Shown here: in pieces, positions 10,111-20,169 of the stretch
How positions within the stretch are numbered: the stretch's first letter is position 1
Layout of the letters: every line of letters begins with the position of its first letter
NCBI GenBank assembly: GCA_030770425.1
Contig: JASJFT010000029.1
Coordinates: 248,001-312,000, forward strand
DNA from: Darksidea phi
Lineage: Eukaryota; Ascomycota; Dothideomycetes; Pleosporales; Lentitheciaceae
Direction: 5' to 3'
DNA length: 64,000 nt
Program-made: the position numbers and the translations under genes
The notes under the pieces: generated by a model
Seen by the model: the letters and a program-made list of their open reading frames with translations, nothing else
What the model was told of the DNA's origin: nothing
Database searches by the model: none

Positions 10111-11478
10111 ATGTCGTCCATAATAACGGAAGAGCGCATCGAGCTTTCATCCCTTCCAGCAACAAGCCGCTTCTCCCTCCCTAGCAACGAACAAAGAGGC
10201 AACAATCCAAATGCCGACGAAGCACCCGAGGATGTAGCATACTTAACAACAGCCATTCCAGACGGTGGCTACGGCTGGACAATCGTCCTATGTTGTTCTG
10301 TAATCGCGTTCTGGAATAGCGGCATCATCAATTGCTGGGGTGTTTTACAAGCCGCGCTCCTCTCTTCAACGCTCAAGACTGCTCCCTTGTCGACACTCTC
10401 TTTCGTCGGCTCGCTTGGCCTTGCGGGTGGTGCGGCTTATGGCCTCGTTGCCATCCGTCTCATGCGATGGGTCGGCACACGAACCACATCTTTGCTTGGT
10501 GTGCTGCTTATGGGCATGAGCCTTGTGGGAAGCAGCTTTTGCACCGACAATATTGCGGGACTGTTCGGAACAGCGGGCGTATTGGCAGGTGTGGGTATGG
10601 CATGCGTGTACACAGTCAGCAACACACTGCCTGTGCAGTATTTTTCTGGACGATTGGGACTCGCGAACGGTCTTGTTAAGCTAGGAGGTGGAATAGGAGG
10701 ATGTGTCATGGCCATTGCGCTTGAAACGCTGAATCGTCACGTGGGCATTGCGTGGACGTTCCGTATTCAGGGTCTATTGACGATTGGGACTGGGTTGCCG
10801 GCTGCATGGCTGCTGAAGGATCGAGTACCGTTGAAGAAGGCGCCTTTTGTGGATTTTTCGATGTTTCGCTCATTGCCATTCATCGCAGTTTTCGTCGCGG
10901 GTGCGATTGGGACATTCGCATTATTTGTGCCGCCATACTTCCTCCCCCTTTTTGCGCAATCCATCGGGAAGAGTTCGAGCACAGGAGCTGGGCTGGTTGC
11001 TGGATTCAACGCCTGTAATGCCGTCGGTCGCTTCCTCGCTGGCCCGCTCTGCGACAAAATCGGCCCTGTCAATATGTTCCTTATCACTATGCTGTTGAAC
11101 GCTATTAGCATGCTGGCCATTTGGCCCGTCTCTAACACGCTCGGTCCACTCATCATATTTGCCGTAATCAATGGAGTCGCGAATGGTGCATTCTTTACGA
11201 CATTGCCTACTGTTGTAGCCGGTATGTTTGGGCCTGGACGAGCCGCTGTGGCAATGACAATGGCGGTCACGGGATGGACACCAGGGGACCTTATGGGTGC
11301 TCCTATCGCAGGTTATTTGTTGCAGGCGGCGGGTGGGAGCCCGGAGGGCAATACAGGGAAAGGTGTTGAGGTTTATCGGCCCGCTATCTACTATGCAGGA
11401 GGCGTTGCTACTATTTCGGCTGTGTTTGTGTTGCTTGCAAGATTGAAGATGACCAAGCAGATGATCAAGAGGGTTTGA
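10111..11478 (+). CDS. Monocarboxylate-type MFS transporter (MCT family)
   Basis: A 455-residue single-exon membrane protein of the MCT branch of the MFS. The diagnostic marker DGGYGW, just before TM1, matches the family signature [D/E]G[G/S][W/Y]GW. A disordered N-terminus of about 50 residues comes first, then about twelve hydrophobic segments, with the central loop near LLKDRVPLKKAP and FLAGPLCDKIGP between TM8 and TM9. Fungal members transport monocarboxylates, riboflavin or unknown solutes; the substrate is not predictable here. I chose the ATG at 10111 because upstream codons back to 9982 lack an ATG and family resemblance. Confidence 0.88.
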   Translation: MSSIITEERIELSSLPATSRFSLPSNEQRGNNPNADEAPEDVAYLTTAIPDGGYGWTIVLCCSVIAFWNSGIINCWGVLQAALLSSTLKTAPLSTLSFVGSLGLAGGAAYGLVAIRLMRWVGTRTTSLLGVLLMGMSLVGSSFCTDNIAGLFGTAGVLAGVGMACVYTVSNTLPVQYFSGRLGLANGLVKLGGGIGGCVMAIALETLNRHVGIAWTFRIQGLLTIGTGLPAAWLLKDRVPLKKAPFVDFSMFRSLPFIAVFVAGAIGTFALFVPPYFLPLFAQSIGKSSSTGAGLVAGFNACNAVGRFLAGPLCDKIGPVNMFLITMLLNAISMLAIWPVSNTLGPLIIFAVINGVANGAFFTTLPTVVAGMFGPGRAAVAMTMAVTGWTPGDLMGAPIAGYLLQAAGGSPEGNTGKGVEVYRPAIYYAGGVATISAVFVLLARLKMTKQMIKRV

Positions 11479-11836
11479 AGGATATTCGTTTTGTTGAACC
11501 TAGTCCCCAAGGAGAGACATTAGAATTGAAAGCGATAGAGGTAGAACGATAGACTTTCTGCCCCATTCTGCATTTTCTCAGAATGTCAAGTTAGCCACTG
11601 TCTAATCTCATAAGCCTGAGCTATATGTAATGGGAACAAGGATGTACTTACTTACGGGTACTCTTTACGTGCTTTCGTATACGGCACGTTGTGCAATTTT
11701 GGCTAACATTGACCTAAAAGAGACCCTAACTGAGACAACATGTGTGGAAATGGCAGGAGAATCTCGCGAGAATGGTCTTTTTCACTCTCTATCTGGTTGG
11801 CTTGGTGGCTCATTACAAATCTGACATAGAGCAGGC

Positions 11837-12651
11837 GTGTATCCAAGGTGCTTATATATTTGCCGTGGCGAAGCCATCGTGGCCGGGCATGGCTTCGTGC
11901 TGGAGGTGCAGTATCCCCGCAGTGCGTCGAGCTCTGCCGAGCAGGTCGCGGGACACTGTGAACGCGTCTCACGGGCAGCCCTGCGCTGGAAGGAGGTCGA
12001 GGAGAAGCCACGCCCGCCACCCTTGCACGGATTCGCCGGTGATGCCGCACCTTTCCTCCACCCCCCGAGCGACGCTTACCCCGACTGCGTCGTCCTCACC
12101 CGGATCCGGGACTGTGAGTGTGAGTTCCGCGACGAGAATACCGGACGTGCCCTCGAGGAAGACCAACGCATGCGCGGGGTGGAGGTCGACGCGTTCACAG
12201 ACAAGTTCGACCAGGCGACGCTGTACATGCCGGTGGACGGTCTGTGGGCGCCCTACGTGGCCCTTGGGTTCCCCGTCCGCGATGGACATGCCCTCAACGC
12301 CCTGCTCCGCATCCCCTCGGCCAGCATCCGCCAGGCCACAGCTGGTACGCTAGAGAGGTGGGAGAAGCGCCGGAGATCGACCCGGTTGGCATTGAGATCC
12401 ACTTCTCCGTCGACCCGCAACAGCACCACACGCGCCCCTTTCTCGACCCCCGCCTCCAGTCCCTATCGCCCGAGTACAACCGTCAGGTGCGGCGCTACGT
12501 GGACGTGTTGCGGTCCGGTGGAAACTTCTACATACAGGTCATCTGGAACGAGGATGAGGCCAGAGGGCGCCACGGCCACACTACGGCGTATCACGAGGTG
12601 GCCCGTCGGATCCATCTCGCGGGCGCTCTGGCGGACTCGGTGGTGGAGTAG
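11837..12651 (+). pseudogene. GC-rich coding region broken by one frameshift, unknown product
   Basis: Two abutting frames have strong G/C bias at third positions, unlike chance frames. The first runs through ATLYMPVDGLWAPYVALGF and RIPSASIRQ to about 12340. The second takes over from about 12345 (REVGEAPEIDPVGIEIHF) and ends at 12651 after HEVARRIHLAGALADSVVE. They differ by one frame, so a single insertion or deletion near 12335-12355 would join them into about 270 residues. A 50-bp intron (GTCCGC...CCAG, 12278-12327) also fits arithmetically, but it would remove codons with strong coding bias. No start codon is evident in the first frame. No family is recognised. It is either a young pseudogene or a sequencing error in a real gene. 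Confidence 0.5.
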
Positions 12652-12825
12652 AGGCGGATGGGACGAGTGCGTAGCGTAAGAGCATCTGTGAGGGAAAGGA
12701 GGGCTGTGCGGAAGCTGGCTAGTAGCCGTAGCCGGGCGGGTTTTGCGCTCTTTAACGTGTCTGCCCTTGAATATGTCTGCCCTCAAACTGTGCCCAGCTA
12801 TTATCGAGAAGAGTTGCCAAAAGCT

Positions 12826-12909
12826 GTCAGCCAATCAGCACCGGTTTACCGGCACAAACAGACAGACTGTCGACCGTTTGTGCCGGTAAACCGGTGCTGA
12901 TTGGCTGAC
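12826..12909. repeat. Large palindrome: 34-bp perfect arms, 16-bp loop
   Basis: The left arm (12826-12859) begins GTCAGCCAATCAGCACCGG. The right arm (12876-12909) is its exact reverse complement and ends CCGGTGCTGATTGGCTGAC. The spacer is 16 bp. Outside the arms complementarity continues only weakly. The structure could be a very short inverted-repeat element (MITE), fused transposon ends, or a cruciform-forming regulatory site. It lies 175 bp past the frameshifted GC-rich gene. No clear target-site duplication is seen. Confidence 0.85.
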
Positions 12910-13757
12910 GCCTTGGGCAGATGCTAACCCTATGCAGCTTAGTAGAGTAATGCTAGTAATATAATGATGCATGCGTAACGGAACGTGTACAGCTATGGAG
13001 TCAAGCTTCAGCTCTTAACTTAGGGCTATTGCAGTGTTTTCTATAGATTTTAAAACCATTCTTTTCTAAGACAGCCCTTCCATCGTCTGAGGTCTCCTGT
13101 ATCCTCATTCTATTTTCTCCAACTGCTGCCTTGGTGAAACGGTATCAGTTGCTTGTATCGTGATGGAACTCTGCTTGTCCTGGACACACCACAACAGCGA
13201 GAATCTTTATTCTTGGAATGATTGCAGGGGTAGTTTCGTAATTATGGCCGGTTTTATAAGACATAAAATCCGTATTTACTGATTCGAATTCATGAGCTAA
13301 GGCCCCGATTACTGCTCACGCTGCACCAATGTCACGTGCAGCTGCGGGGTACAACGGTTTTGCTGCACTAGGAATCAGTCAACAGCACTTTGTGGATCAA
13401 AACTTGGGCGGATATAATTCAGCTCCGATATGGGGCGCCCTTTCAGATCTATTAAGCCGGTTCTCCGCTAGGCGCTAGGCTTCAAGTCAACTTGTGTCGG
13501 AAATTGAGGTTTCTTGGCAAGATGCTGGCGGCAAAGTCCAGCGACAAATGCTGTTCGACGCCCCTGCATTTAGCAATCATGCCGTGTTACATTTTCAGCC
13601 TTCGACAACCAATCAATGCGTAGCACGTAGGTGTTTGCCGTACAACCCCGCATCTTCTCGTCTTCTTAAGCCTCCCACATTGCGAATTGATTTAAGTCGA
13701 GAGTTGACTTTCCTATTCTTTACTCTGCAGAAGTCATCCGAAATCTGTTATATACAA
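12910..13757. other. Intergenic DNA upstream of the BTB gene
   Basis: About 850 bp. A 95-codon plus-strand frame (13494-13781) runs into the start of the BTB gene in a different frame and has no recognisable product, so I treat it as promoter and 5' UTR. Nothing else is seen. Confidence 0.4.
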
Positions 13758-14850
13758 ATGGCTCCAACCTTCGAGGAGTAAGTTCCATTCCTAATGCCGA
13801 CCCGTTGAGCTAAAGCTCGGCAGCTTCATCCAATCACCTCAATTTACCTTCTTCGTCGGCCAAGAGGGAAAGCCCATCGTGGTGCATGCAGCTGCGATTG
13901 CTGCTACCAGCCAGCAACTAGATGCACTTATCAATGGTGGAATGGGGGAATCTGCAACGCGATGTGCGAGGATCGAAGATGTAAAGGTCGACGATTTCAT
14001 CCGGTTTTGCGAGTACGCTTACCGCGGCGACTATACCACGCCGCCGTGGGAAGAAGTCCTGCCGGAACCGAGCTCTACGTCCAGCAAGGGCCAGCAAAAC
14101 GGGGACTACGATTCCTGGGGCGTTCTGACGTCTAAGAAGAAGGAGGGTAAGAAGGGGAGGGTGGTTCCTGCTCCGGACGTATACGAACCTGTTCTGGAAG
14201 AACCCCCTGAAGCTACTGTGGACGAATACCCTGAAGCTACTGTGGACGAATACCCTGAAGCTACTGTGGACGAATACCCTGAAGCTACTGTGGACGAATA
14301 CCCTGAAGCTACTGTGGACGAACTTTCTGAACCTGTTCTGGAAGAACTCTCTGAATCTCCATATAAAGCAGCGCCCATCTCGAGGACCCCGTTACGGACT
14401 CGATTCAACAGCCGAACCTACCTAAACGACGGCGGCCCCAAAGCTCAGATCCTGCAACACTTCGAACCCAAATCCAACACTGCCGTAGACCAAAACTTCA
14501 CGCCAGTCCTCCTTGCCCACGCACGGCTCTACTGCTTTGCGCATTTACGTCTAATAGAGCCACTCAGAGCGCTAACCCTCGACAAGCTGCATAAGACACT
14601 CATGGGCTTCAAGTTGTTCACAAGGCGCGTTAGAGACATCGTTGAGCTCGCGAGATTTGCGTACTCGAACCCAGATCTGCCGGATAGAAGGGGCGACGAA
14701 ACTATCGACGACCTAAGGAAACTGGTAGTTGAGTATATTGTGTGCGAGATTGACACGATCGGAAAATGCGATGAATTTGTCAAGTACATGGAAGAGGGTG
14801 GTGAATTTGTAGGGGATTTCTGGAGAATGGCCAGGGACTATATGGTTTGA
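13758..14850 (+). CDS. BTB/POZ-domain protein with acidic octapeptide repeat
   Basis: Exons 13758-13777 and 13824-14850 join across a 46-bp intron (GTAAGT...GGCAG) to give 348 residues beginning MAPTFEDFIQSPQFTFFVG. Residues 8-75 match a fungal BTB/POZ domain: a beta strand with FFVGQEGKPIVVHAAAIAA, then the helix with LDALINGGM and the VDDFIRFCEYAYRGDY segment. BTB domains mediate protein pairing, often as adaptors for cullin-3 ubiquitin ligases. The middle carries five near-identical EATVDEYP units, an acidic linker. The C-terminal third has helices like those following fungal BTB domains (LYCFAHLRLIEPLRALTLDKL). The start is fixed by the splice and by the BTB N-terminus. The partner is unknown. 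Confidence 0.85.
14206..14328 (+). repeat. 24-bp in-frame tandem repeat
   Basis: Five near-perfect units of CCTGAAGCTACTGTGGACGA plus four bases encode EATVDEYP. Neighbouring codons (EPVLEE, SEPVLEEL) look like older, diverged units. Near identity at the DNA level, including synonymous positions, indicates recent expansion. Confidence 0.93.
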
Positions 14851-14939
14851 TGTAGGTGTACGGTAATGGATCTGGAACGTTAGAAAGAAGGGGTCCTAGA
14901 TATCTAGTTGTAGCTATAGCACACGACTTATGCAGGATC

Positions 14940-15800
14940 ATGTTAAAAATCAGCGTGTTTTAGTCGATTTAAGTCAACGTACCCAGTTTTTCTAGCACCT
15001 AAGGTCTGACGTAAGATACCGAATGCGACCGAAAGGTGTGGGAGCGTTTAGGGATATCTGGATTAATAGAGTTCGTAATAGCCTTAAGTTAGGAGTCTTT
15101 CTTCTAAAAAGTATAGTAGCGTAGTTTACTACCCCCGGTGTCCGATCTAGGAAGTGTTTATATATCTTCTTCTACCCTATACCCTACTCATCTCTTAATA
15201 AGTATAAACGTACTTCGTCTAACTCTAGCTATAGTTTACGCGTTCGTTGGCCGTATATTTCTATACCTTCCTCTTTCTTCTTACTCTTTTTATCCTAGTT
15301 ACTATCTAAGTTAACCGTTTTATAAGAGTAGTATTACTATAGGAACTACTTATCTAGTCTAAATTTAAGTCTCTACGGCTATATAGATTTAACGTACCCT
15401 CTTTATACTAGTATTCTACTAATATCTACGAATCTAGTAATAGCCGTATTATATAAATAACTTTATCTTCTCTACTAAAGAATCTATAACCTAAGAGAGT
15501 AAAGCTAGAAGATTATATTAAGTCGTAGTAATAAATATTTCCTATTATAATTAATAAACTATTTAGATATATTAGTACTAGATCTATACTTAATATTATC
15601 TCTACTTCCAGTCTTTATTCTTAGAGAGGGTTTTATTAGAGGGTATATTATAGCTATTTATATAATAAAATACTCTAGAACTCTATTTAATAAGAAGATT
15701 CCCTGAAAGTAATAGTTAATACCTAATCCCTAGGTAGTCTATACTAGGGACTCTCTCTATATATATAGCTAGATGCTTAGCTTGTATAGGAATTAGAGCA
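14940..15800. other. AT-rich, RIP-like block
   Basis: About 860 bp of TA-rich DNA with stops in every frame, such as runs of TCTATA and TTATAT. It has no gene and its edges against normal DNA are abrupt. I interpret it as a transposon remnant mutated by RIP; no element type is recognisable. Confidence 0.55.
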
Positions 15801-16122
15801 ATCAACTTCCCAAACTACGCAGCACGTGACAGAGATTGTACCAATTATTAGTATTTTCTGGTGTGAATGCGGCATATAAAGAAAGACTTAACAAATGTAA
15901 CTCCAAGCTCTAATCAGATGCGACCTAGATGCCTTCTAATACTGCCAAATTTCCCACTGTAGCACTTCTCCGTAATCACCTTAGACATTAAGTAAGGGAG
16001 CGGTGACTGCTTGCGAACTCGACGATCGGCATTAATGAGAGGGGTGGAAGCGGTGACGACAGCGGATTTGGAGACTAAGTTTCGTCCGTCGACATCCGCT
16101 CTGCAATAAGGCATTAGAAGGA

Positions 16123-17012
16123 TTATGTGCCTGGCGGTGTGTTGGCAACATCGGTAGCCAGCTCGGGAGTTATGGGAGGCATGAGACCGACCATGCGATC
16201 TTCGTCCCACAATGATTCGTGATCTGTACTATCCTCCGAGCCGAGATTTTCGCCTTCAGCATCTTTGTAATTAGCATTAGGCAGTGAGTTCTTCGTCTCT
16301 TCTGAGACAAAATCAATGTCACCCTTCTTTTTCCTGTACAGTGTCTCTTGCAGTGTCTGCATATCTATTTGTACGACTTGTTTAGCTTCAAGGCTAGCTC
16401 ATGTATACTGGTTGAAGCCACAGACAATGGAGCAATATCTTTACCCTTGTCCTTACAAAGAGCAGCAAACAACTTGTGGAGAGTACCTGGAGAATCGTGC
16501 GTAACGAAAGAGGGTCGGTCGGAGCAAATAGACGGTACGGTTACGTTACGACGGTGAGCCCACGTTATGGAGATGGGCAAGCCCTTGTGATTTATGTTGT
16601 TCTCATTGCATTCGTCTTAGACCTTCTCCACTGGGTGCAACGGCGGTGTATCGGGTGGCATGCATGGCGTTGTAGCAGTGAGCTCGTCGATGCAACCTTT
16701 CTTTTTTTTTTCGGCTCCATATTCTGTATTGCGAACGAATAGTGCAGGGTGGGAGGGTCGAGCTCGAGCAATAAGAAAGTTCCAGACCACATTCAGAAAG
16801 TGGAGGAGAAGCTCGTGATGATGTGTTATCCAGGTAAGAGGCTTGTCACAAGCCTGAAGTTCAAGAGAAAGACCTAAGTTCGGTATCGTTGTTTCATCCA
16901 CCTGCAGAGCCCGCTGCTTAGCTTGGTCAATGAGAGCAATTGCCTTCACTGGGCACTCGTGTACCGCTGTTATTGGCCATGCTTCGACTGCAGCGCCCAG
17001 CTCTTGCGTCAA
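16123..17012 (-). pseudogene. Broken gene of unknown function
   Basis: On the minus strand, a frame from 17012 (MTQELGAAVEAWPITAVHE) runs 131 codons to a TAA at 16617-16619. The same frame then reopens from 16616 to about 16395 (SICSDRPSFVTHDSPGTLH, LFAALCKDKGKDIAP). Near 16395 the similarity moves by one base into the frame ending at 16123 (KQVVQIDMQTLQETLYRKKK, DSTDHESLWDEDRMVG). The pieces together make about 290 residues with one nonsense codon and one frameshift. A 39-bp intron starting GTCTAA could remove the stop, but its donor is poor. No domain is recognised. Either a pseudogene or a gene whose introns I cannot place. Confidence 0.35.
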
Positions 17013-17454
17013 CCCTTTGTAACGGCTTGATCTGGGATAGGCTCAAACTATAGTACTCATCAATCCGTTCTGGCAATATGTCTTCTACAGCAGGTGCTTC
17101 GTTGTTTGGAAAGCCAGCTGCTCATGAAATGAGCAAGCTCGGCTTGATGTAGACGGGTGCATTCATTTCGCATGTAGCATACATCAATCTCACCGCCCTT
17201 CAACTTCTACGCGCATGCTAGGACAAGTGGAGAAGGACTTTTTTGTTCATAGAATATGATATAAAACTCCAACAACTGTCATCATCGAGCTGTTGATAAC
17301 AAAGAAATCCACTACGCAACACCTATCCACTCTGAAAAACTTCAATAATCAATGCATCAAAATAACTAGATACATGAATTGGAAAAAATATTTAATAATG
17401 GTTGCAAATGTGATAATTAAGTTAGGTTACTAGCTCCAGCTTCAAACGCATAGC
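17013..17454. other. Intergenic DNA
   Basis: About 440 bp between two minus-strand units. It must hold the promoter of the broken gene and the 3' UTR of the RING gene. No other structure is seen. Confidence 0.35.
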
Positions 17455-18597
17455 TCACAACGCTGGAACACGGTTGCTAGACCGTACCGAGGATCCTGGA
17501 GCCCTCAACGCTTCAATCCCGCGCCAGTAACAGTGAATTGATCGCAGAAGTACTTCCTCGTCTGCCTTGCCTTCGAAATAAGGACGGTGCCTATAATCCA
17601 ACTCTCCCTGTATGGGTTTAATGAAAAGGATCAATAAATCACGTGTCTTCCTCCAATTGTGCTGGAGACCGAGATAGTCAACGTATCGGATCCAAATCTG
17701 CCTAGCTTGAGATTCTGCCAGAGCTTTCTCCTTAGCTAGAAGCGTCCTGCTCTCTAGTACAAGGAGGAAGTGGAATACCCGGAGCTCTTCCTCAAGCGAA
17801 ATTTCGTCCCGTCGGTTCCATCGGCGATAATAAATCATTATGAAATCCCAAAAGAGTTTTGCTGTCGCACAGGGGAGGATTTTGGGAAAGCCGACATGCT
17901 GCACATCGATCATAATCTGGAGCAGACTCCTTATAGGCTCATGACGGGCAGTGTGCGATGCAGCTGCAGTACCAAGGCAAGCGTTAGGATGAAGAGCGGC
18001 GTACTGAAAGTAGCGAATAGCCGGTTGCCACTGTGCGGATCGACCGTGGGAGTTACGTGGTCCAGTCCGAAGTGAAGAAGCTATATTCAGCATGATACCA
18101 CTGAGCAAGGGCTTGAAGTCTGCGGTACTGTTTGTACGACGAAGACAAGCGTAGGGTTGGACGGCGAGCCAGAGCTTCTGGACAATGTAGGTGGTGTCAG
18201 CTTCAGGGAGCTGAACAAATGGTTCAAAGCGTTTCCACCAATCTTCCGCACGTTGAGGATGTTCTAATCCTGGGATCCAAGAAGTCTCACTGGGTCTCGG
18301 GGTTGTTAAAGCACGATTCGCCGATTCCATCCCGTTCAGGTTGAGACGCTGCGTCGTGTTGGCATGTGCATTATTGTTAATAGACGGAGCTGCATACATA
18401 ACGCTACGACAGGTTGGACAAGTGCGAGGCGAAGGTGAACACTCAATAGAAGTGAGAATACACTGGTGACCAAAATGATGACCACAAGCTAAGCGTACAG
18501 AGGGATGTTCTCCACTATACGGACGAAAACAGATGCCGCAGTCTTCGTCTGGAGTATTCAGGCTTCGGATAAACTGGTCCCTTGTTAAGTTCGGCAT
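17455..18597 (-). CDS. RING-finger protein, paralogue 1 (intact)
   Basis: A 380-residue single-exon protein with an N-terminal RING domain, probably an E3 ubiquitin ligase. Candidate zinc ligands are Cys20, Cys23, Cys38, His40, Cys46, Cys60 and Cys63. The usual second His/Cys, three residues after His40, is Gly43, with His44 next to it (CGHHFGHQC), so the zinc site may be altered or use His44. The remainder is a helical region shared with the neighbour at 19099-20169: both have a WxxxxRPFA/QPYA stretch in the middle and EEELRVFHFLLVLE or DEMTILHFLVVIE near the C-terminus. The two lie in the same orientation 501 bp apart and look like an old tandem duplication. Confidence 0.85.
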   Translation of the reverse strand: MPNLTRDQFIRSLNTPDEDCGICFRPYSGEHPSVRLACGHHFGHQCILTSIECSPSPRTCPTCRSVMYAAPSINNNAHANTTQRLNLNGMESANRALTTPRPSETSWIPGLEHPQRAEDWWKRFEPFVQLPEADTTYIVQKLWLAVQPYACLRRTNSTADFKPLLSGIMLNIASSLRTGPRNSHGRSAQWQPAIRYFQYAALHPNACLGTAAASHTARHEPIRSLLQIMIDVQHVGFPKILPCATAKLFWDFIMIYYRRWNRRDEISLEEELRVFHFLLVLESRTLLAKEKALAESQARQIWIRYVDYLGLQHNWRKTRDLLILFIKPIQGELDYRHRPYFEGKADEEVLLRSIHCYWRGIEALRAPGSSVRSSNRVPAL

Positions 18598-19098
18598 TTT
18601 GCTGGTTGCGGGTATCTTGATTGAATTTGAGCCTTCGAGAAGCAGCAGTTGCGTCTTTTATAGTAGCGAGGCGATGTGCACTGTGTCCGCAAAACTCTTG
18701 CAGTGGGAATTGCATTGTGTGGAAAGTGAGGGACGCAACGTCGACGTAGTGCGTGCACAATCATTTCAACAAGTTTGCATTATGTAGATGATTAAAAACA
18801 AAACGTCCTTATACGAATTCATAGATCAGATCTCGTTTGACTGTGTGATGGAGACGATTCAAACACTCATTCAGTACTAGCATAAACGAGAAGATGATAA
18901 AAAAGCCCGCAAGCACAAGGGGTATTACGAGAGAACATTCTGTAAATTGGAGCCATCTATATCTACTATTCAGTTATCATGTGGTGGTAAAGGTAGCAGT
19001 ACTGAAGACTAAATGAAGTAGTGAAATTAATAAGCATAAATCGAATGGCAAAGACGTGTCACTGGTAATACTCTTACCCACTTCACAAAAAGCACGGA
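18598..19098. other. Spacer between the RING paralogues
   Basis: About 500 bp with the promoter of paralogue 1 and the 3' end of paralogue 2. Part of an 84-codon plus-strand frame is antisense noise. Nothing else is seen. Confidence 0.4.
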
Positions 19099-20169
19099 TT
19101 ACCCGTGGGGATGCAGCCGAACTTCATCAGAATTCGCAACGGCATGTCGAACCCGATTCCACAATCGATTCAGTTCTGCTCCTTCTCCAGCCCTATCAGC
19201 AAAGAAGGGCTCACTTCCAAACGTGATATGGCTATACTCTGACACGACGGCGTGTTGAAGACGGTCTATCTCGTCTTTGATTCTAGCTTTGTACGTGGAG
19301 ATTTTATAGTTGAGATGGTGGTCCACATTCCCCCACAGATTATGCTCCCATTGGTGATACTGCTTAAGATAGGCTTCTCGGGGAAGATTGCAATTAATCC
19401 CTTCCGACATAAAATAACACAACGCCTAGTTCTCAATGACGACCAAGAAATGAAGGATCGTCATCTCATCCTCAAAAGCAAGAGGCTCATCCGTAAAAAT
19501 ATTCTTGCAGAAGATGAGGTTGAAATTCCACCATAGGCGCGCCTGGTGGAGAGGTAAACTAGGGGTGAAGAGCATGCCGGAGAAGTTGGACATGAACGTA
19601 ACTAGGCTCCAAAACGGTTCCCGCTTGAAATCCGCGGCGGGCAGGTCCTCAGGATGAGCAATGGCGTAGGAAAGATAGCATCGCACAACATGATCTTCTG
19701 GATTCCAGGCAGCGAACTCGTTGAAATGGCGGTATAGTTTCACCATAATGCCTTCATTGAAACAAGTATGGGAAGCAAAGGGTATGTCCTTGCCGAATTG
19801 AGTTAGCCGAGTCAGAGCGAACGGACGAACCACAAACCAGATGCGCTTTAGCAATGTCATATGCTGGGGGAGAGGTAAACTTACGATCTCCTCCCAGTCC
19901 TGCTGAAATTGACGCGCAGTTTCGAAAGGGATGCTCAAGGGGCGCGGCTGCAAAGCTGCACCATAGACGGGCTCCCGACAGGTGGGACATGTGTCTGGAG
20001 AAGGAGAATGCGCAACAATCTCAATAAGACATGACAAACAATGCCAATGACCGCAACCCATTCGCACCGGTTGACGCTCAGGACTGTACACTTCAAGGCA
20101 TACAGGGCAGCCAGTATCAGCCGGCACGACTAAGCTGCGAACATACTGGTGTTTATTTAGCGGCGGCAT
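19099..20169 (-). pseudogene. RING-finger protein, paralogue 2, with one premature TAG
   Basis: The minus-strand frame opens at 20169 (MPPLNKHQYVRSL) with a canonical C3HC4 RING (CPVCLEVY, CGHWHCLSC, CPTC) and a helical body like paralogue 1. After 247 codons it meets TAG at 19426-19428, directly after HFLVVIEN. The same frame then stays open for 108 more codons to 19099, and the sequence after the stop (FMSEGINCNLPREAYLKQYH) falls where paralogue 1 has its C-terminal 115 residues. So the gene is a full-length homologue of about 356 codons with one nonsense change. A C-to-T change at a CAG codon explains it and is the classic RIP context (CpA to TpA). The product may be a truncated but folded RING protein, or translation may read through. 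Confidence 0.75.

Noticed and set aside
12278..12327. 50-bp intron (GTCCGC...CCAG) joining the two frames of the GC-rich gene
   Set aside because: The arithmetic works, but the donor is weak and the removed codons keep the strong coding bias, so a frameshift is the better explanation.
13494..13781. 95-codon plus-strand frame upstream of the BTB gene
   Set aside because: It overlaps the BTB start in another frame and has no protein family marks; treated as leader DNA.
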